The translations under genes were made by a program, and so were the position numbers. A DNA stretch of 64,000 nt from Gammaproteobacteria bacterium (GTDB lineage Bacteria; Pseudomonadota; Gammaproteobacteria; GRL18), in NCBI GenBank assembly GCA_016744995.1, contig JADGDG010000001.1, forward strand, positions 970,011-1,034,010, in the 5' to 3' direction. The notes under the pieces are model-generated. The model did no database searches. It was not told where the DNA came from and saw only the letters and a list, made by a program, of their open reading frames with translations. Positions 8,563-18,469 of the stretch are shown piece by piece. Every line of letters starts with the position of its first letter. Position 1 is the first letter of the stretch.

Positions 8563-10779
8563 ATGTCCTCTTCCTATTTTAAAAATAAATTATTTCCAAC
8601 CCTTCTGGTTTCAACCTCAGTTATTATTCCCTCTTTGTTATTGGCTGATGACCTGGGGACAATCAGTGTCCAGTCAACAACTATTGATGATCGATTTGAA
8701 AATAAACGAGATGAAGTATCCAGTATTGGAATTATTACTAGTGATGAAATTGATAAATATCACCCAAAAAACATACAGGAAATGCTGCGCCGTATTCCTG
8801 GAATAACAACGGATGTGCAAAATGGTGATTCTTTAAAAATCCATATTCGTGGTGTTGACAATCAGGTTTACATGGGGGAACGCCCAGGTGTCGCAATTGT
8901 TATTGATGGCGTGCCGGTTTTTGAAAGAACAGGACGAGTTAATATTGATTTAGATAATATTGAGTCAATTAAAGTGATTAAAGGTGGAGCCTCTTATTTA
9001 TTTGGTGATGATGCCTTAGCAGGTGCAGTTATTATCACTACGAAGCGCGGTGCAGATAATGCTGGATATCGAATTGATCTTGAAACGGGATCATTTGGTT
9101 CCAATAAAGCCTTATTGCAAGCTGGTTTTGAAAATGAACAAGCAAATGGACACATACAGGTTTCACGTAGAGAAACCGATGGTTATTATGATGATGCAGA
9201 TTCAAAATCAGATTATTTAAATGGCAAGTTACAATATTATATTGATGATACCAGTGATCTTACTTTTGGTCTGGAACTATCAGATAGAGAGAAAGGGAGT
9301 CATGGTACTGTGCGAGGAAAAACAGCTGCTGAAAATGATCCTAAAAGTAAAAATCCTTTATATAACGACTATGCCAATAATTATGATGTTGATTTAGAAA
9401 AGCTATTTTTGACTTATTCGAAAGATTTTGGTGATAATGCTAATCTTATGTTAAATACCTATCAATTTTCGGATAGGACAAAATATGATTCAGCCCCTGT
9501 CAGTACTGATCGTTCTATATATGCTTATGCCAATGACTATGATCAAGTTCAACGAGGTATTAAATCTGAATTTCGTTTAGATGGAACAACTTTTGCCTGG
9601 ATGGCTGGTGTTGATCTTCGAGACAATGATTATAAATCAAAATCAATTGTACGCGATAATACTGATATTGGAGGGTGGGGTGGATATAACAATGGAGATG
9701 TATCTGCTGACAATAAAACAGATGAAAATGTCAGAGCATTTTATGGAGAACTAAAATATAAAGCAACGGATAAGCTTATTTTTACTGCTAATGCTCGTAA
9801 TGATCATATTGAGCTTACCTATAAAGATAAGCTTGATCCTACTGATAATGGTGATGTGGATTTTGATGTTGATTCATTTCGTTTAGGTGCAAATTATGCA
9901 TTTCAAAAAAATATTGATTTATATGTAAATGCATCAACTGGCTTTAGAACACCATCAGTCACTCAGCTTTTTACGGGGAGTAATAGTCCCTCACATCGCT
10001 CAGATCCAAATTCTGAACTAGATCCCGAAGAATCTTTAAATCTTGAAATTGGTTTCAGAATGAATACCACTCTGTTTGGTATTGCTCATGATATTGATGC
10101 TTCAATTTTTCAGCTTGATCGAGATGATTATATTCAGTCAACTGCAGGGCAATATACCACCAGTGCTGATAATAAATATGACAATATTGGTGATGTTAGA
10201 AATCGAGGTTTAGAATTGGCCATTAATAGTGATATGAGCAAAATGGTTTCATGGGATATTGCTTATACTTACTTAAATGCAGAATATACAAAATATGATA
10301 ACTTTAATCTCAAAACAGCCCCTGTAAGTGGTGTCTGTCCCGCAGGTTCAACACCAGTAAGGCAAAGTTGGTGGCCGTTTTCAATTACTGATTGTTTAAC
10401 TGCTTATGACAATACAGGCAATCATGTACCGCGCACACCAAAACATAAATTGAATGCTATTGTTCGGATCCGCCCAGCAAAGCACTGGACTATCTCAACT
10501 GAAATGGAAAGTCAATCCAGTTACTATGTTGATGAAATCAATCAGGAAGAAATGGGTGGCCGAGCTGTTTTTAATATCTGGGCAAATTATGAACGTAAAA
10601 TTGGTCATGCAGACTGGTCATTTTTTGCCCGTGTAGATAATGTCTTTGACCGTGATTATTACAATAATACTCGTGGCAGTGGAGATTCCAATGATGATGG
10701 TATCTATGATGGTGAAGATTTATCGATTACTGTCAATCCAGGTATTGTATTCTCTACAGGATTGTCTGTTAGATTCTAA
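8563..10779 (+). CDS. TonB-dependent outer-membrane receptor
   Basis: A 738-aa outer-membrane receptor for TonB-energised uptake. It has a signal peptide (about 1-28, ending LLLADD), then a plug domain (about 35-165: EMLRRIPGITTDVQNGDSLK, IRGVD, VIDGVPV, IESIKVIKGGASYLFGDDAL, GAVIITTKRG). A long beta-barrel follows, rich in alternating aromatic/polar strands, and ends in the typical terminal aromatic strand (...GIVFSTGLSVRF). A disulfide-capable pair occurs in a barrel loop (GVCPAGS...ITDCL). The substrate is unknown. The following genes (DUF4198-like periplasmic protein, NapH-like ferredoxin, CcdA-like membrane protein) argue for a metal or metal-complex substrate, but this is inference. An (AATCC)9 tract lies upstream. 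The start is the first ATG in frame, preceded by a weak AAGTGAG. Confidence 0.9.
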   Translation: MSSSYFKNKLFPTLLVSTSVIIPSLLLADDLGTISVQSTTIDDRFENKRDEVSSIGIITSDEIDKYHPKNIQEMLRRIPGITTDVQNGDSLKIHIRGVDNQVYMGERPGVAIVIDGVPVFERTGRVNIDLDNIESIKVIKGGASYLFGDDALAGAVIITTKRGADNAGYRIDLETGSFGSNKALLQAGFENEQANGHIQVSRRETDGYYDDADSKSDYLNGKLQYYIDDTSDLTFGLELSDREKGSHGTVRGKTAAENDPKSKNPLYNDYANNYDVDLEKLFLTYSKDFGDNANLMLNTYQFSDRTKYDSAPVSTDRSIYAYANDYDQVQRGIKSEFRLDGTTFAWMAGVDLRDNDYKSKSIVRDNTDIGGWGGYNNGDVSADNKTDENVRAFYGELKYKATDKLIFTANARNDHIELTYKDKLDPTDNGDVDFDVDSFRLGANYAFQKNIDLYVNASTGFRTPSVTQLFTGSNSPSHRSDPNSELDPEESLNLEIGFRMNTTLFGIAHDIDASIFQLDRDDYIQSTAGQYTTSADNKYDNIGDVRNRGLELAINSDMSKMVSWDIAYTYLNAEYTKYDNFNLKTAPVSGVCPAGSTPVRQSWWPFSITDCLTAYDNTGNHVPRTPKHKLNAIVRIRPAKHWTISTEMESQSSYYVDEINQEEMGGRAVFNIWANYERKIGHADWSFFARVDNVFDRDYYNNTRGSGDSNDDGIYDGEDLSITVNPGIVFSTGLSVRF

Positions 10780-10841
10780 TTAATCTTTTATTACCTCTGC
10801 CAATTAAAATTTATTAGCCTGGCAGAGGTGGAGTACACCTT

Positions 10842-11720
10842 ATGCAGATTATAATAAAAAATGTTTTATTAATAATAATAGGACTTGGCATGAGTCATTT
10901 GAGCTATGCTGAATTACTGTGGACGCCAAAGCCGGTAATGAAAGAAGCAAAGACAAAGGCAGCCAAACCTGCTGATGCACATGCAGGACATCAACAACAC
11001 CGGTCAAGAGAAAAAGCATTTTATCTTCAGGATAATAAAAACACCAATGTTAAATATATTACACCCGCACTTGAAATTCTAACACTTACACATCAGGGGC
11101 AATTGGATAAATATGTATTGCCTGATAGTGGCATGGATAATTATCATGCATTAGTTGCAGAACGAAAAACCGATACTAGTCATGAATCTTCCTTAAGATA
11201 TGCCTATATGCGAGGAAAACCTTCAGGTCATAGCCCTGAAAACTTAGTGACAAATCATAAATTACCTTTAGAAATTGTTCCTGAACCAATGATCCGTGAA
11301 CATTTGCGTTTTTATAGTAGTATCAAACACAGCTATAAAGTGTTGTTTGAAGAAAAACCACTCATTGATAGCTGGGTTATTTTAAAAACCAGCAATGGTT
11401 CTACTATAGATTCAAAAACAGACAGCCGGGGAAAAGTCACCTTTACATTGCCTGAGGATTTTCAAAATATTAAGCCTGGCAGAAGAGCCAATAAACCTGC
11501 TGAATTTATTCTGCGCACAGTGCATATAGCTAATAATATCACTTATAAAACCAATTTTTCTGCACCTTATTCTGTTAATCCATCTCATTGGAAATCAAAT
11601 AGCGGTGGCATATTAGCACTCTCAGTGGGTTTTATCTCAGGTATTGTGGTTATGCGCAAACATAATAAAAAAACAAATGAAAATATGAAAAAGAAAAAAG
11701 TAAAGGGAAAAGCATTATGA
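10842..11720 (+). CDS. DUF4198-like periplasmic protein, signal peptide and C-terminal membrane anchor
   Basis: A 292-aa exported protein of unknown function. It has a signal peptide (about 1-23), a His-containing stretch (HAGHQQH, about 47-53), and a segment LPLEIVPEP...YKVLFEEKPLIDSWVILK...DSRGKVTFTLP that resembles the Ig-like DUF4198 domain found beside nickel, cobalt and other metal-uptake genes. A single hydrophobic helix (GGILALSVGFISGIVVM, about 255-271) precedes a Lys-rich cytoplasmic tail, so it is probably anchored in the inner membrane facing the periplasm. It starts 62 bp after the TonB receptor and overlaps the next gene by 4 bp (ATGA), so the three genes are translationally linked. 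A role as periplasmic metal or ligand carrier is inferred from family and context. Confidence 0.6.
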   Translation: MQIIIKNVLLIIIGLGMSHLSYAELLWTPKPVMKEAKTKAAKPADAHAGHQQHRSREKAFYLQDNKNTNVKYITPALEILTLTHQGQLDKYVLPDSGMDNYHALVAERKTDTSHESSLRYAYMRGKPSGHSPENLVTNHKLPLEIVPEPMIREHLRFYSSIKHSYKVLFEEKPLIDSWVILKTSNGSTIDSKTDSRGKVTFTLPEDFQNIKPGRRANKPAEFILRTVHIANNITYKTNFSAPYSVNPSHWKSNSGGILALSVGFISGIVVMRKHNKKTNENMKKKKVKGKAL

Positions 11721-12724
11721 ACCTAACGATTATCAGAAGACTTGTTCAGATTACAGCCTTTATTGTTCTGGTTTATGGTGTTGGATTGGGTGGATATTAT
11801 CTGGCCGATAAATTTAGTAGTAGTTTACCAGCACTTGCTTGTGCTTATGATTTGGAAACTGCTGATCATTGTGCCTTAATTTCATTTCAACACCAAATGG
11901 ATCATCGTACGGCACCTGTATTGGCAGCAGGTGGATCAATTATTGAAGCATTAATGCCGACCTTGATCACTTTAGGGATATTTGCTTTTTTTATGGTGCT
12001 ATTGAGTAAAGCGTTTTGTGGCTGGATCTGTCCACTAGGCTTTTTTCAGGAAGCATTAAACATTTTAGGGCAGAAATTGGGTTTACAGCAAACTGCTAGT
12101 TTGTCCCAAAATTTTACAGGAAAAACCCGACCTGTGAAATGGCTTATTATGATATTCCTGCTATTTGTGTTTCCTTTGTTAGCAGGTTTCGGCCTTGCAG
12201 GACATGAATTAGGTGATCCTTTTTGTCGTATCTGTCCGAGTAGAATACTAACCACTTTGGCAACCGGTGAGACCAGAGAACTGGTTGTTGATACGAGCAC
12301 TACTGGATATCTGATATTGTCTGTTCTGGCCACTTTTTTATTTGGTTTGATGATGTCGATTGGTTTAATGGTTCGTCAACCCTTTTGCAGGATTTGTCCC
12401 ATGCTGGCTCTCAACACTTTGTTTAAAAAAATCGGCTTGGTTCGGTTAGTGAAAGATGCCAAACCTCGTTGTGTTAAATGTGGTCTTTGTGCCAAAGCTT
12501 GCCCTATGGATATTCATGAGATACATACTGATATGGAGAATAAAGATGTTATTTACCCAGACTGTACTTTATGCGGGCGGTGTGTTGAATTTTGCCCGGA
12601 TAAAGATGTATTGAAAATGAAATATGCTTTTTTCCCAATACTGTCTGCTGATCCAGCTTATTTTAAAAAGCGAAAAAAAGCACAAACACAGTGGGAAAAA
12701 ATTACTTTGTTTGGGAAAAAATAA
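11717..12724 (+). CDS. NapH/CcoG-like membrane 4Fe-4S ferredoxin-type protein
   Basis: A 335-aa integral-membrane iron-sulfur protein of the NapH/MauN type. About four to five hydrophobic helices carry Cys motifs on their ends: CGWICPLGF (about 103-111), CRICPS and CRICPM. Two C-terminal 4Fe-4S clusters are shown by CVKCGLCAKACPMDI and CTLCGRCVEFCPD. Family members take electrons from quinol and pass them to periplasmic or membrane partners. A Cys pair in the first periplasmic loop (LACAYDLETADHCAL) could be redox-active. It overlaps the gene before by 4 bp and the gene after by 1 bp. Here it probably supplies electrons to the uptake system encoded with it; the acceptor is unknown. Confidence 0.8.
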   Translation: MNLTIIRRLVQITAFIVLVYGVGLGGYYLADKFSSSLPALACAYDLETADHCALISFQHQMDHRTAPVLAAGGSIIEALMPTLITLGIFAFFMVLLSKAFCGWICPLGFFQEALNILGQKLGLQQTASLSQNFTGKTRPVKWLIMIFLLFVFPLLAGFGLAGHELGDPFCRICPSRILTTLATGETRELVVDTSTTGYLILSVLATFLFGLMMSIGLMVRQPFCRICPMLALNTLFKKIGLVRLVKDAKPRCVKCGLCAKACPMDIHEIHTDMENKDVIYPDCTLCGRCVEFCPDKDVLKMKYAFFPILSADPAYFKKRKKAQTQWEKITLFGKK

Positions 12725-13446
12725 TGGATAGCTTAACTATCGGTTTTTCTGCTGCATTATTAATGGGGCTGGCATTTGGTGCAGGCCCCTGTAATATCAC
12801 TTGCTTGCCTTATTTAGGTCCTGTTTTTCTCGGTCAGGAAAAAAATAATATGCGGACGTCATGGCGGACTATAATTCCATTTTCAATGGGACGGTTAACT
12901 GGTTATACCATTTTAGGTACTATTGCCGGATCTTTTGGTCTGGCAACGACGCAGTGGATTGAAGAAGGCATTGCCGGGCAGGTTCTTGGAATTGCAACTA
13001 TTATTGTTGGCTTGTATTTACTCTTTGGGACTTTTTCAAAGAAAAAGAGTTGTGCCTCTCATCATGAAAGTGATCTGATAGAAGCAAAGCCGATTATCTT
13101 TAATAAAACAATTCAACCTAAAGAAGAAAAAAAATCGACCTTGTATTTAACATTAAGTTTGTTTTCAATGGGTACTGGTATGGCTCTTAATCCCTGTATT
13201 CCTTTGGTAACTATTCTGACTGTTGCAGCATCAATGGCGACACCTATTGACGGTGCAAAATTGGGTATTGCTTTTGGTCTGGGTGCAGTGGTTATTCCCA
13301 CTTTGTTTTTTGCTTTTGCTATTGCTTATTTTAGTCAGCAGATTAAAGAACATCTAAGGCAATGGGGGAAGACTTTGGAGCGTCTGTCTGGTTTTATGCT
13401 GATTTTTCTTGGGACTTTTACCAGTTTAGGATGGGTTCAAGTTTGA
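12724..13446 (+). CDS. CcdA/DsbD- or TauE/SafE-type membrane protein
   Basis: A 240-aa polytopic membrane protein with about six helices. Two repeated halves each carry a Pro-Cys motif: GAGPCNITCLPYLGP near the N-terminus and GMALNPCIPLVTILTVAAS near residue 155. This pattern is typical of CcdA/DsbD-like thiol transporters and of the SafE-type proteins often named cytochrome c biogenesis protein. I chose the ATG at 12724, which overlaps the previous stop codon (TAATG); an in-frame GTG 33 bp upstream would extend it into the previous gene. It is the last gene of the TonB-receptor operon. It may carry reducing equivalents to the periplasm for the same system, which is inference. Confidence 0.7.
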   Translation: MDSLTIGFSAALLMGLAFGAGPCNITCLPYLGPVFLGQEKNNMRTSWRTIIPFSMGRLTGYTILGTIAGSFGLATTQWIEEGIAGQVLGIATIIVGLYLLFGTFSKKKSCASHHESDLIEAKPIIFNKTIQPKEEKKSTLYLTLSLFSMGTGMALNPCIPLVTILTVAASMATPIDGAKLGIAFGLGAVVIPTLFFAFAIAYFSQQIKEHLRQWGKTLERLSGFMLIFLGTFTSLGWVQV

Positions 13447-13902
13447 GCACGGCAGATGATTTAAGTGATAATTCAAAGATTGTTTCATAATCGTATCTGC
13501 TGCAGTTGCAGTTCGTAAATTTTTGTTTTTATTTACTTAATTGTAGGGTCATGTAGTGTAGTTGATGGGAGCGTTCAGGCTAATAATTTGTTTGCAGGTA
13601 AGCCAGCTAAAAACTTATGCTCCTGAAAAATAAGTTTTGTTAAGCATTCCCACACATAACATATGCATACATAGTATAAGTGTATTAGAACATCTGAAAA
13701 TTATATAATTTGCAATAAATTTTATATCTTGCCTGACCACACTCCAGAAACTCACTTCAACAACAAAAAAGTATTTTAAGTAATCCATCACAGACCCAAT
13801 GTTTATCTCATTTGAATCAATAAAATAACATAACTTTTAACTTATAGATTGAAAAATGCCATTGAGTTTCCTATATTTAAACTACTCTCTGGGGGTTTTG
13901 AT
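13447..13902. other. Intergenic region before the solute-binding-protein operon
   Basis: About 450 bp without a convincing gene. Just after the preceding stop, GCAGATGATT (about 13454) is mirrored by AATCGTATCTGC (about 13491), a possible weak terminator without a U-tract. An in-frame TTG at 13849 would extend the next gene by 18 codons, but the ATG at 13903 has a better Shine-Dalgarno sequence. No promoter could be fixed. Confidence 0.35.
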
Positions 13903-15357
13903 ATGGCTGGCTTACATTCCGCACATTTTATCCGATACATAAAGTATTTCTTTATGTTTTGTATTGGTATTCAACAGGGGTACGCCAACAATCAACCGAT
14001 TGACAACTGGTTTGCAACAACTGCAGAGAACTATGCTGGTATAACCTTACGAGGAGTGACTGAAGATACAGCTGCATCACACTACGTTAAGAATATCCTT
14101 ATCCCGGCATTTGAGCAGGAAACTGGTATCCGGATTGATCTGGAACTGGCATCATGGGAAGAAATGTATGATAAGAGTATCCGTGATTTATCACAAAAAA
14201 ACGCTACTTATGATTTTATCTATATTGAGCAAGATATTGTATACGCATACCTTGCACAGGGTTTTTTAGTCAACCTGTCTCAATTACTTAAGCAACAACC
14301 TGAACTTGCCTCACCTCAATTCAGCTTTAAGGATTTTACATCCTATCTGCATTTTTTTCGCGGCTCGGGTACAGATGATATTTATGCTATCCCGTTTGAA
14401 TCTTTCCTCAAACTTTATGCCTATAGAAGGGACTTATTTGAAGATCCGATCATTTCACATGCTTTTCAAGAAAAATATGGTTATCCCCTAAAACCAGCCC
14501 GGTCTATTCGGGAGTTCAATGATATATCGGTATTTTTTACTGAATGGGGAAAGAAACAAGGATTGGCTTTATGGGGGACTACGATTCAGGCTTCTCCGGG
14601 GCACCCGGCCTCATTCTATGAATTATTTGAGACCATTCTGCCGAGTTTTGGTGTTTACAATTGGGGCATTAATCAGGATATGAGTGGTGCAACGATGAAA
14701 AAAGGCGGCACATTAAATAGCCCTAAAGCCAAAAAAGGATTCCAGTTCTGGTTGGATCTGCTGCCAATTTCACCACCTGAGAGTTATGGCAGTACCTGGC
14801 ATGAAAGTGCACTTTCATTCTCATCCGGGCGTGTTGCTCATGGTTGGCTTTATGGTGAAAATATTGTGCCTACAGCCACTGAACCAGCCCAATCAGTAAT
14901 CACAGGCAAGGTTGGGGTTGCCCTGCCGCCTCTGGCTCCAGGGGTTCTTGAGGAGGCGAAAAAGGGCAAGGGGTATATTGGTTATTATGATGGTGGTGCC
15001 TTTGGTATACCCTACTCATCGCAAAACAAAAAAGCAGCTCTATTATGGTTACAGTATATTGGCCGGCCATCAATTCAAACAGAATGGGCTTTGGCTACTG
15101 GTCGTGTAGTGCATAGGGCAACATTAGTTGATCCCAAAATACGTGCTAAAGATCCTTATCTCGGCAACTATTTTAGTGTGGTGCGTGAGTATGGGCACCT
15201 TTTTTCCGGGGCACCTCCATTTGCTGAACATGCAGCCCTGCGCGAAGTTATTTCGCCCTTCATTTATCAGGCAATTCGTGGTGAACTTTCGCCATCAGAG
15301 GCTCTGGATTTAGCAGCGGCAGCTGTTGATCTTATGTTAGAGGTTCCGGCTAAATGA
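13903..15357 (+). CDS. Extracellular solute-binding protein (family 1), signalling partner
   Basis: A 484-aa periplasmic binding protein of the ABC-transporter sugar-binding type. The start ATG has a GGGGG Shine-Dalgarno 8 nt upstream and opens a clear signal peptide (hydrophobic YFFMFCIGI, cleavage near GYANN). The mature protein begins ITLRGVTEDTAASHYVKN and continues with TYDFIYIEQDIVYAYLAQGF and later VGVALPPL...GYIGYYDGGAFGIPYSSQNK, the order seen in family 1 binding proteins. No permease or ATPase gene is nearby. Instead it overlaps a sensor-kinase gene by 4 bp (ATGA), so it probably presents a ligand to the kinase rather than feeding a transporter. Ligand unknown; a carbohydrate is the usual substrate class. 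Confidence 0.8.
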   Translation: MAGLHSAHFIRYIKYFFMFCIGIQQGYANNQPIDNWFATTAENYAGITLRGVTEDTAASHYVKNILIPAFEQETGIRIDLELASWEEMYDKSIRDLSQKNATYDFIYIEQDIVYAYLAQGFLVNLSQLLKQQPELASPQFSFKDFTSYLHFFRGSGTDDIYAIPFESFLKLYAYRRDLFEDPIISHAFQEKYGYPLKPARSIREFNDISVFFTEWGKKQGLALWGTTIQASPGHPASFYELFETILPSFGVYNWGINQDMSGATMKKGGTLNSPKAKKGFQFWLDLLPISPPESYGSTWHESALSFSSGRVAHGWLYGENIVPTATEPAQSVITGKVGVALPPLAPGVLEEAKKGKGYIGYYDGGAFGIPYSSQNKKAALLWLQYIGRPSIQTEWALATGRVVHRATLVDPKIRAKDPYLGNYFSVVREYGHLFSGAPPFAEHAALREVISPFIYQAIRGELSPSEALDLAAAAVDLMLEVPAK

Positions 15358-18083
15358 ATCTTTCACAACAAGGTAAATTGAGTGGATTTTTACAGCAGCT
15401 TATTTATAAGACGAGTATACGTACACGACTGATTTTTATTATTGTTTTGTTGGTAATGTTGACTGCTTTTTCGATTGTTGTAATAAATGTTGGAATTAGT
15501 TTTAACAATGGTTTGGAACGGGCCTATGAGCAGTTGGAGACTGTGGCCAGGTTAAAGGAGGAAGGTGTGACCAGATGGGTGGATCATCTCGAAGAAGATC
15601 TGCTTAATACTCTGGAGCCAAGAGATCTTCGTTGGCATATGTCGGTTCTTACTGAGCCAGAAGAATCATTGCGGCTTTTCACGCAAATTTCCTACAATCG
15701 GGCGAAGGCAGCCTTGAATGAAACCCTGTCACGAACAGAGCGTTTTGATGAGTTGTTTCTTATGAACCGCAAAGGAGATGTTGTTTTGTCTACCTCTGTA
15801 GAACGTGAAAAGGAGCAATTTTCTGAGAGTATTTTTTTTCATAAGGGAGAGAAGGAGTTTGTGGTTCAATTTCTTTTTCATTTTTCTGAAACAGATGGGG
15901 TTTCTATTGTGACTGCTATCCCGGTTTTTAAAGAATCAAAAGAGGTTCTGGGAATACTGGTTGGACGTTCGAGTATATTACAACTTAATCAAATAATGGG
16001 CTCCAGGAAAGGACTGGGAAAAACAGGAGAAACCTATCTGCTCGACCCAAAAGGTCTTTTATTGACACCAACTCGGTTTAGGATGCCCAAAGAAAATAAA
16101 ATAATTGATGCAGGCACAATTCCAATAATACAAAGCAGTGAACATAGTGTCCGGGTGCGAAATAAGAGCTATCGCAGTTCTGATGTTATCAGTTCTCAGC
16201 ATTGGTTATCAGCGTTAAATGTGGTTCTTATTGCTGAACAAGAGGAAGTAGAAGCTTTGTCCTCCACTTATACAGCACTAAAAATGAGTATAGCGGTTAC
16301 CGTTGTTGCGTTGTTAACTGCAGTTTCACTGGGTATTTTCCTGACACGAAATATTACTGAACCCCTGGCTGAGTTGGCCAAAACTGCTGCCAAAATTACG
16401 GCTGGAGAAATTGATACAGTAGCCTCAGTACGTGGTGGTACTGAGATAATGCATCTGGGAGATACATTTAATGAAATGACTTCAAGGTTAAGAGATCTGA
16501 TTGAGCAACTTAAACGCAGTGAGCAGCAGCAGTTGGATTTATTGAATAATACTTCATCGGTTATTTATATTAAAGATTTAAAGAGTCGGTATATCTTTAT
16601 TAATCGTATGTTTGAAGAAATTTTTAATATTTCTAATTCCTATATTAGTGGAAAAACTGATGATATGTTTTTTCCACAAAAAGTTGCTGAAACTTTTCAG
16701 GCTAATGACCTCAAGGTTATTGAAGACAATTCAATTTTAGAGTTTGAAGAGGTTGTTCCTCAGGCTGATGGACTGCATACTTATATTTCAGTTAAGTTTC
16801 CTTTGAAAAATAGCTCAGGAGAAATATATGCGATCTGTGGGATCTCCACAGATATAACAGCTCGTAAACATCAGGAAGAAGAACTCCGAAAGCTGCGAAA
16901 TTATCTCTACAATATCATTAATTCAATGCCCTCTATGCTCATTGGTATTGATTCTAACGGGCTGATCACCCAATGGAATAATCAGGCCCAAAAAACTTCC
17001 GGTATTGATGAAGCTGATGCTATGGGACAACCATTGCATCAGATTTTACCCAGGTTGGAGTCTGAGATGGAACAGGTTTTTAATGCGATTAAGACGCGTC
17101 AGGAACAAAGTGATCATAAGCGTCAAGTGATGATAGATGGCAATGTTCATTATGAGGATATCACTATCTTTCCGCTGATCACCAACGGAATTGAAGGAGC
17201 TGTGATTCGAATTGATGATGTGACTGAACGAATACGTATAGAAGAAATGATGATCCAGAGTGAAAAAATGTTGTCAGTTGGGGGGCTGGCTGCTGGCATG
17301 GCACATGAGATTAACAATCCTCTGGGCGGTATTATGCAGACATCAGAAGTCATGTCTGAAAGGCTCACCGGAGAAATGTCAGCCAATAAACGTGCAGCTG
17401 AAACAGTAGGTGTTGATATGAAAACTATTCATGCCTATATGGAGGCGCGGGGCATTCCTCGTATGCTCAACACGATACGGGATTCCTGCACTCGAGCGGC
17501 AACCATTGTTGAAAGTATGCTGGGCTTTGCACGCCGTGGCGACTCTGTCTTTTCAGATTGTGATATTACTGAATTGGTAGAACAGACTCTGCTTTTGTCA
17601 GGTACTGATTATGATCTTAAAAAACGCTATGATTTTAAACAGTTTAAGATTGTTCGTGACTATCAGGATGATTTGTTATTAGTGACCTGTGAGCCGCAAA
17701 AAGTTCAGCAGGTATTGCTCAATATATTCAAGAATGGTGCTCAGGCAATTCAGGAGATGAATGATAACAGGAAAGTGGAAAGTGAAAAAAAACAGCCTTG
17801 TTTTACCCTGACCTTGCGCAATGAACTGGAAGCAAAAATGGTGCGTATCGAAATTTCAGATAATGGACCTGGCATGGAAGAAGAAATTCGTAAGCGTGTA
17901 TTTGAGCCGTTCTTTTCTACCAAACCTGTGGGACTGGGTACTGGCCTGGGTTTAAGTGTTGCCTATTTTATTATTACTGAAAATCTTGGTGGCTCATTAA
18001 ATGTGAAATCACAGCCTGGAGTGGGAACAAACTTCATTATTCGTCTTCCTGCTGCAGAGAGAGGTGGGTATGAACAATGCTGA
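15354..18083 (+). CDS. Sensor histidine kinase: periplasmic sensor, HAMP, two PAS, HisKA, HATPase
   Basis: A 909-aa inner-membrane kinase. TM1 is near residues 25-48, a ~260-residue periplasmic sensor of Cache-like character follows (ETYLLDPKGLLLTPTRF), and TM2 is near 305-328. A HAMP linker leads to two PAS domains (about 390-510 and 515-625). The phospho-acceptor motif is AAGMAHEINNPL with His651. The ATPase has VLLNIFKNGAQAI, DNGPGMEEE and GLGTGLGLSVAYF boxes. There is no receiver domain. It overlaps the binding-protein gene upstream (ATGA) and the receiver gene downstream (14 bp), so all are one operon. The kinase probably senses the ligand-loaded binding protein and phosphorylates the two receivers that follow. 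Confidence 0.9.
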   Translation: MNLSQQGKLSGFLQQLIYKTSIRTRLIFIIVLLVMLTAFSIVVINVGISFNNGLERAYEQLETVARLKEEGVTRWVDHLEEDLLNTLEPRDLRWHMSVLTEPEESLRLFTQISYNRAKAALNETLSRTERFDELFLMNRKGDVVLSTSVEREKEQFSESIFFHKGEKEFVVQFLFHFSETDGVSIVTAIPVFKESKEVLGILVGRSSILQLNQIMGSRKGLGKTGETYLLDPKGLLLTPTRFRMPKENKIIDAGTIPIIQSSEHSVRVRNKSYRSSDVISSQHWLSALNVVLIAEQEEVEALSSTYTALKMSIAVTVVALLTAVSLGIFLTRNITEPLAELAKTAAKITAGEIDTVASVRGGTEIMHLGDTFNEMTSRLRDLIEQLKRSEQQQLDLLNNTSSVIYIKDLKSRYIFINRMFEEIFNISNSYISGKTDDMFFPQKVAETFQANDLKVIEDNSILEFEEVVPQADGLHTYISVKFPLKNSSGEIYAICGISTDITARKHQEEELRKLRNYLYNIINSMPSMLIGIDSNGLITQWNNQAQKTSGIDEADAMGQPLHQILPRLESEMEQVFNAIKTRQEQSDHKRQVMIDGNVHYEDITIFPLITNGIEGAVIRIDDVTERIRIEEMMIQSEKMLSVGGLAAGMAHEINNPLGGIMQTSEVMSERLTGEMSANKRAAETVGVDMKTIHAYMEARGIPRMLNTIRDSCTRAATIVESMLGFARRGDSVFSDCDITELVEQTLLLSGTDYDLKKRYDFKQFKIVRDYQDDLLLVTCEPQKVQQVLLNIFKNGAQAIQEMNDNRKVESEKKQPCFTLTLRNELEAKMVRIEISDNGPGMEEEIRKRVFEPFFSTKPVGLGTGLGLSVAYFIITENLGGSLNVKSQPGVGTNFIIRLPAAERGGYEQC

Positions 18084-18459
18084 TCTCAGTGTGTTGATTA
18101 TTGATGATGATGCAGCGATCAGGCAAAGTTTTGGTGACTATTTTGAAGATCAGGATTTTAAAGTCCTGAGTGCTGAGAGTGGTGAAGAAGCACTGGAAAT
18201 ACTGATGACAGAATCTCCAGATGCCGCTATTGTGGACGTTCGCATGATGGGGATAAGTGGTGTTGATTTCATTCAAAAAGCTTATCTACAGATACCTGAT
18301 TGTGTCTTCCTGATTTGTACCGGCTCACCAGAATACAGATTACCAGCTGATCTTTTCCAGCTTAACCAGGTTTCTTCAAGAGTGTTTCAGAAACCTGTCA
18401 ATAATCTTAGTCTGGTTCATAAAGAAATACTCCGGATGTTGACTGAAATGAGGACGTAA
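18070..18459 (+). CDS. Stand-alone response-regulator receiver
   Basis: A 129-aa single receiver domain: acidic pocket IIDDD, phospho-acceptor Asp in AAIVDVRM, Thr/Ser switch in ICTGS, and conserved Lys in FQKPV. There is no output domain, so it acts as a phosphorelay intermediate, a phosphate sink or a protein-binding switch. ATG 18070 is chosen because GAGAGGTGGG lies just upstream; a GTG six bases earlier is in frame. It overlaps the kinase gene by 14 bp and lies 10 bp before the next response regulator. Confidence 0.85.
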   Translation: MNNADLSVLIIDDDAAIRQSFGDYFEDQDFKVLSAESGEEALEILMTESPDAAIVDVRMMGISGVDFIQKAYLQIPDCVFLICTGSPEYRLPADLFQLNQVSSRVFQKPVNNLSLVHKEILRMLTEMRT

Positions 18460-18469
18460 GGTCGTAATT

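Noticed and set aside
12691..12723. Upstream GTG start for the CcdA-like gene
   Set aside because: It would add 11 residues from inside the previous gene; ATG 12724 overlapping the stop codon is the normal coupling pattern.
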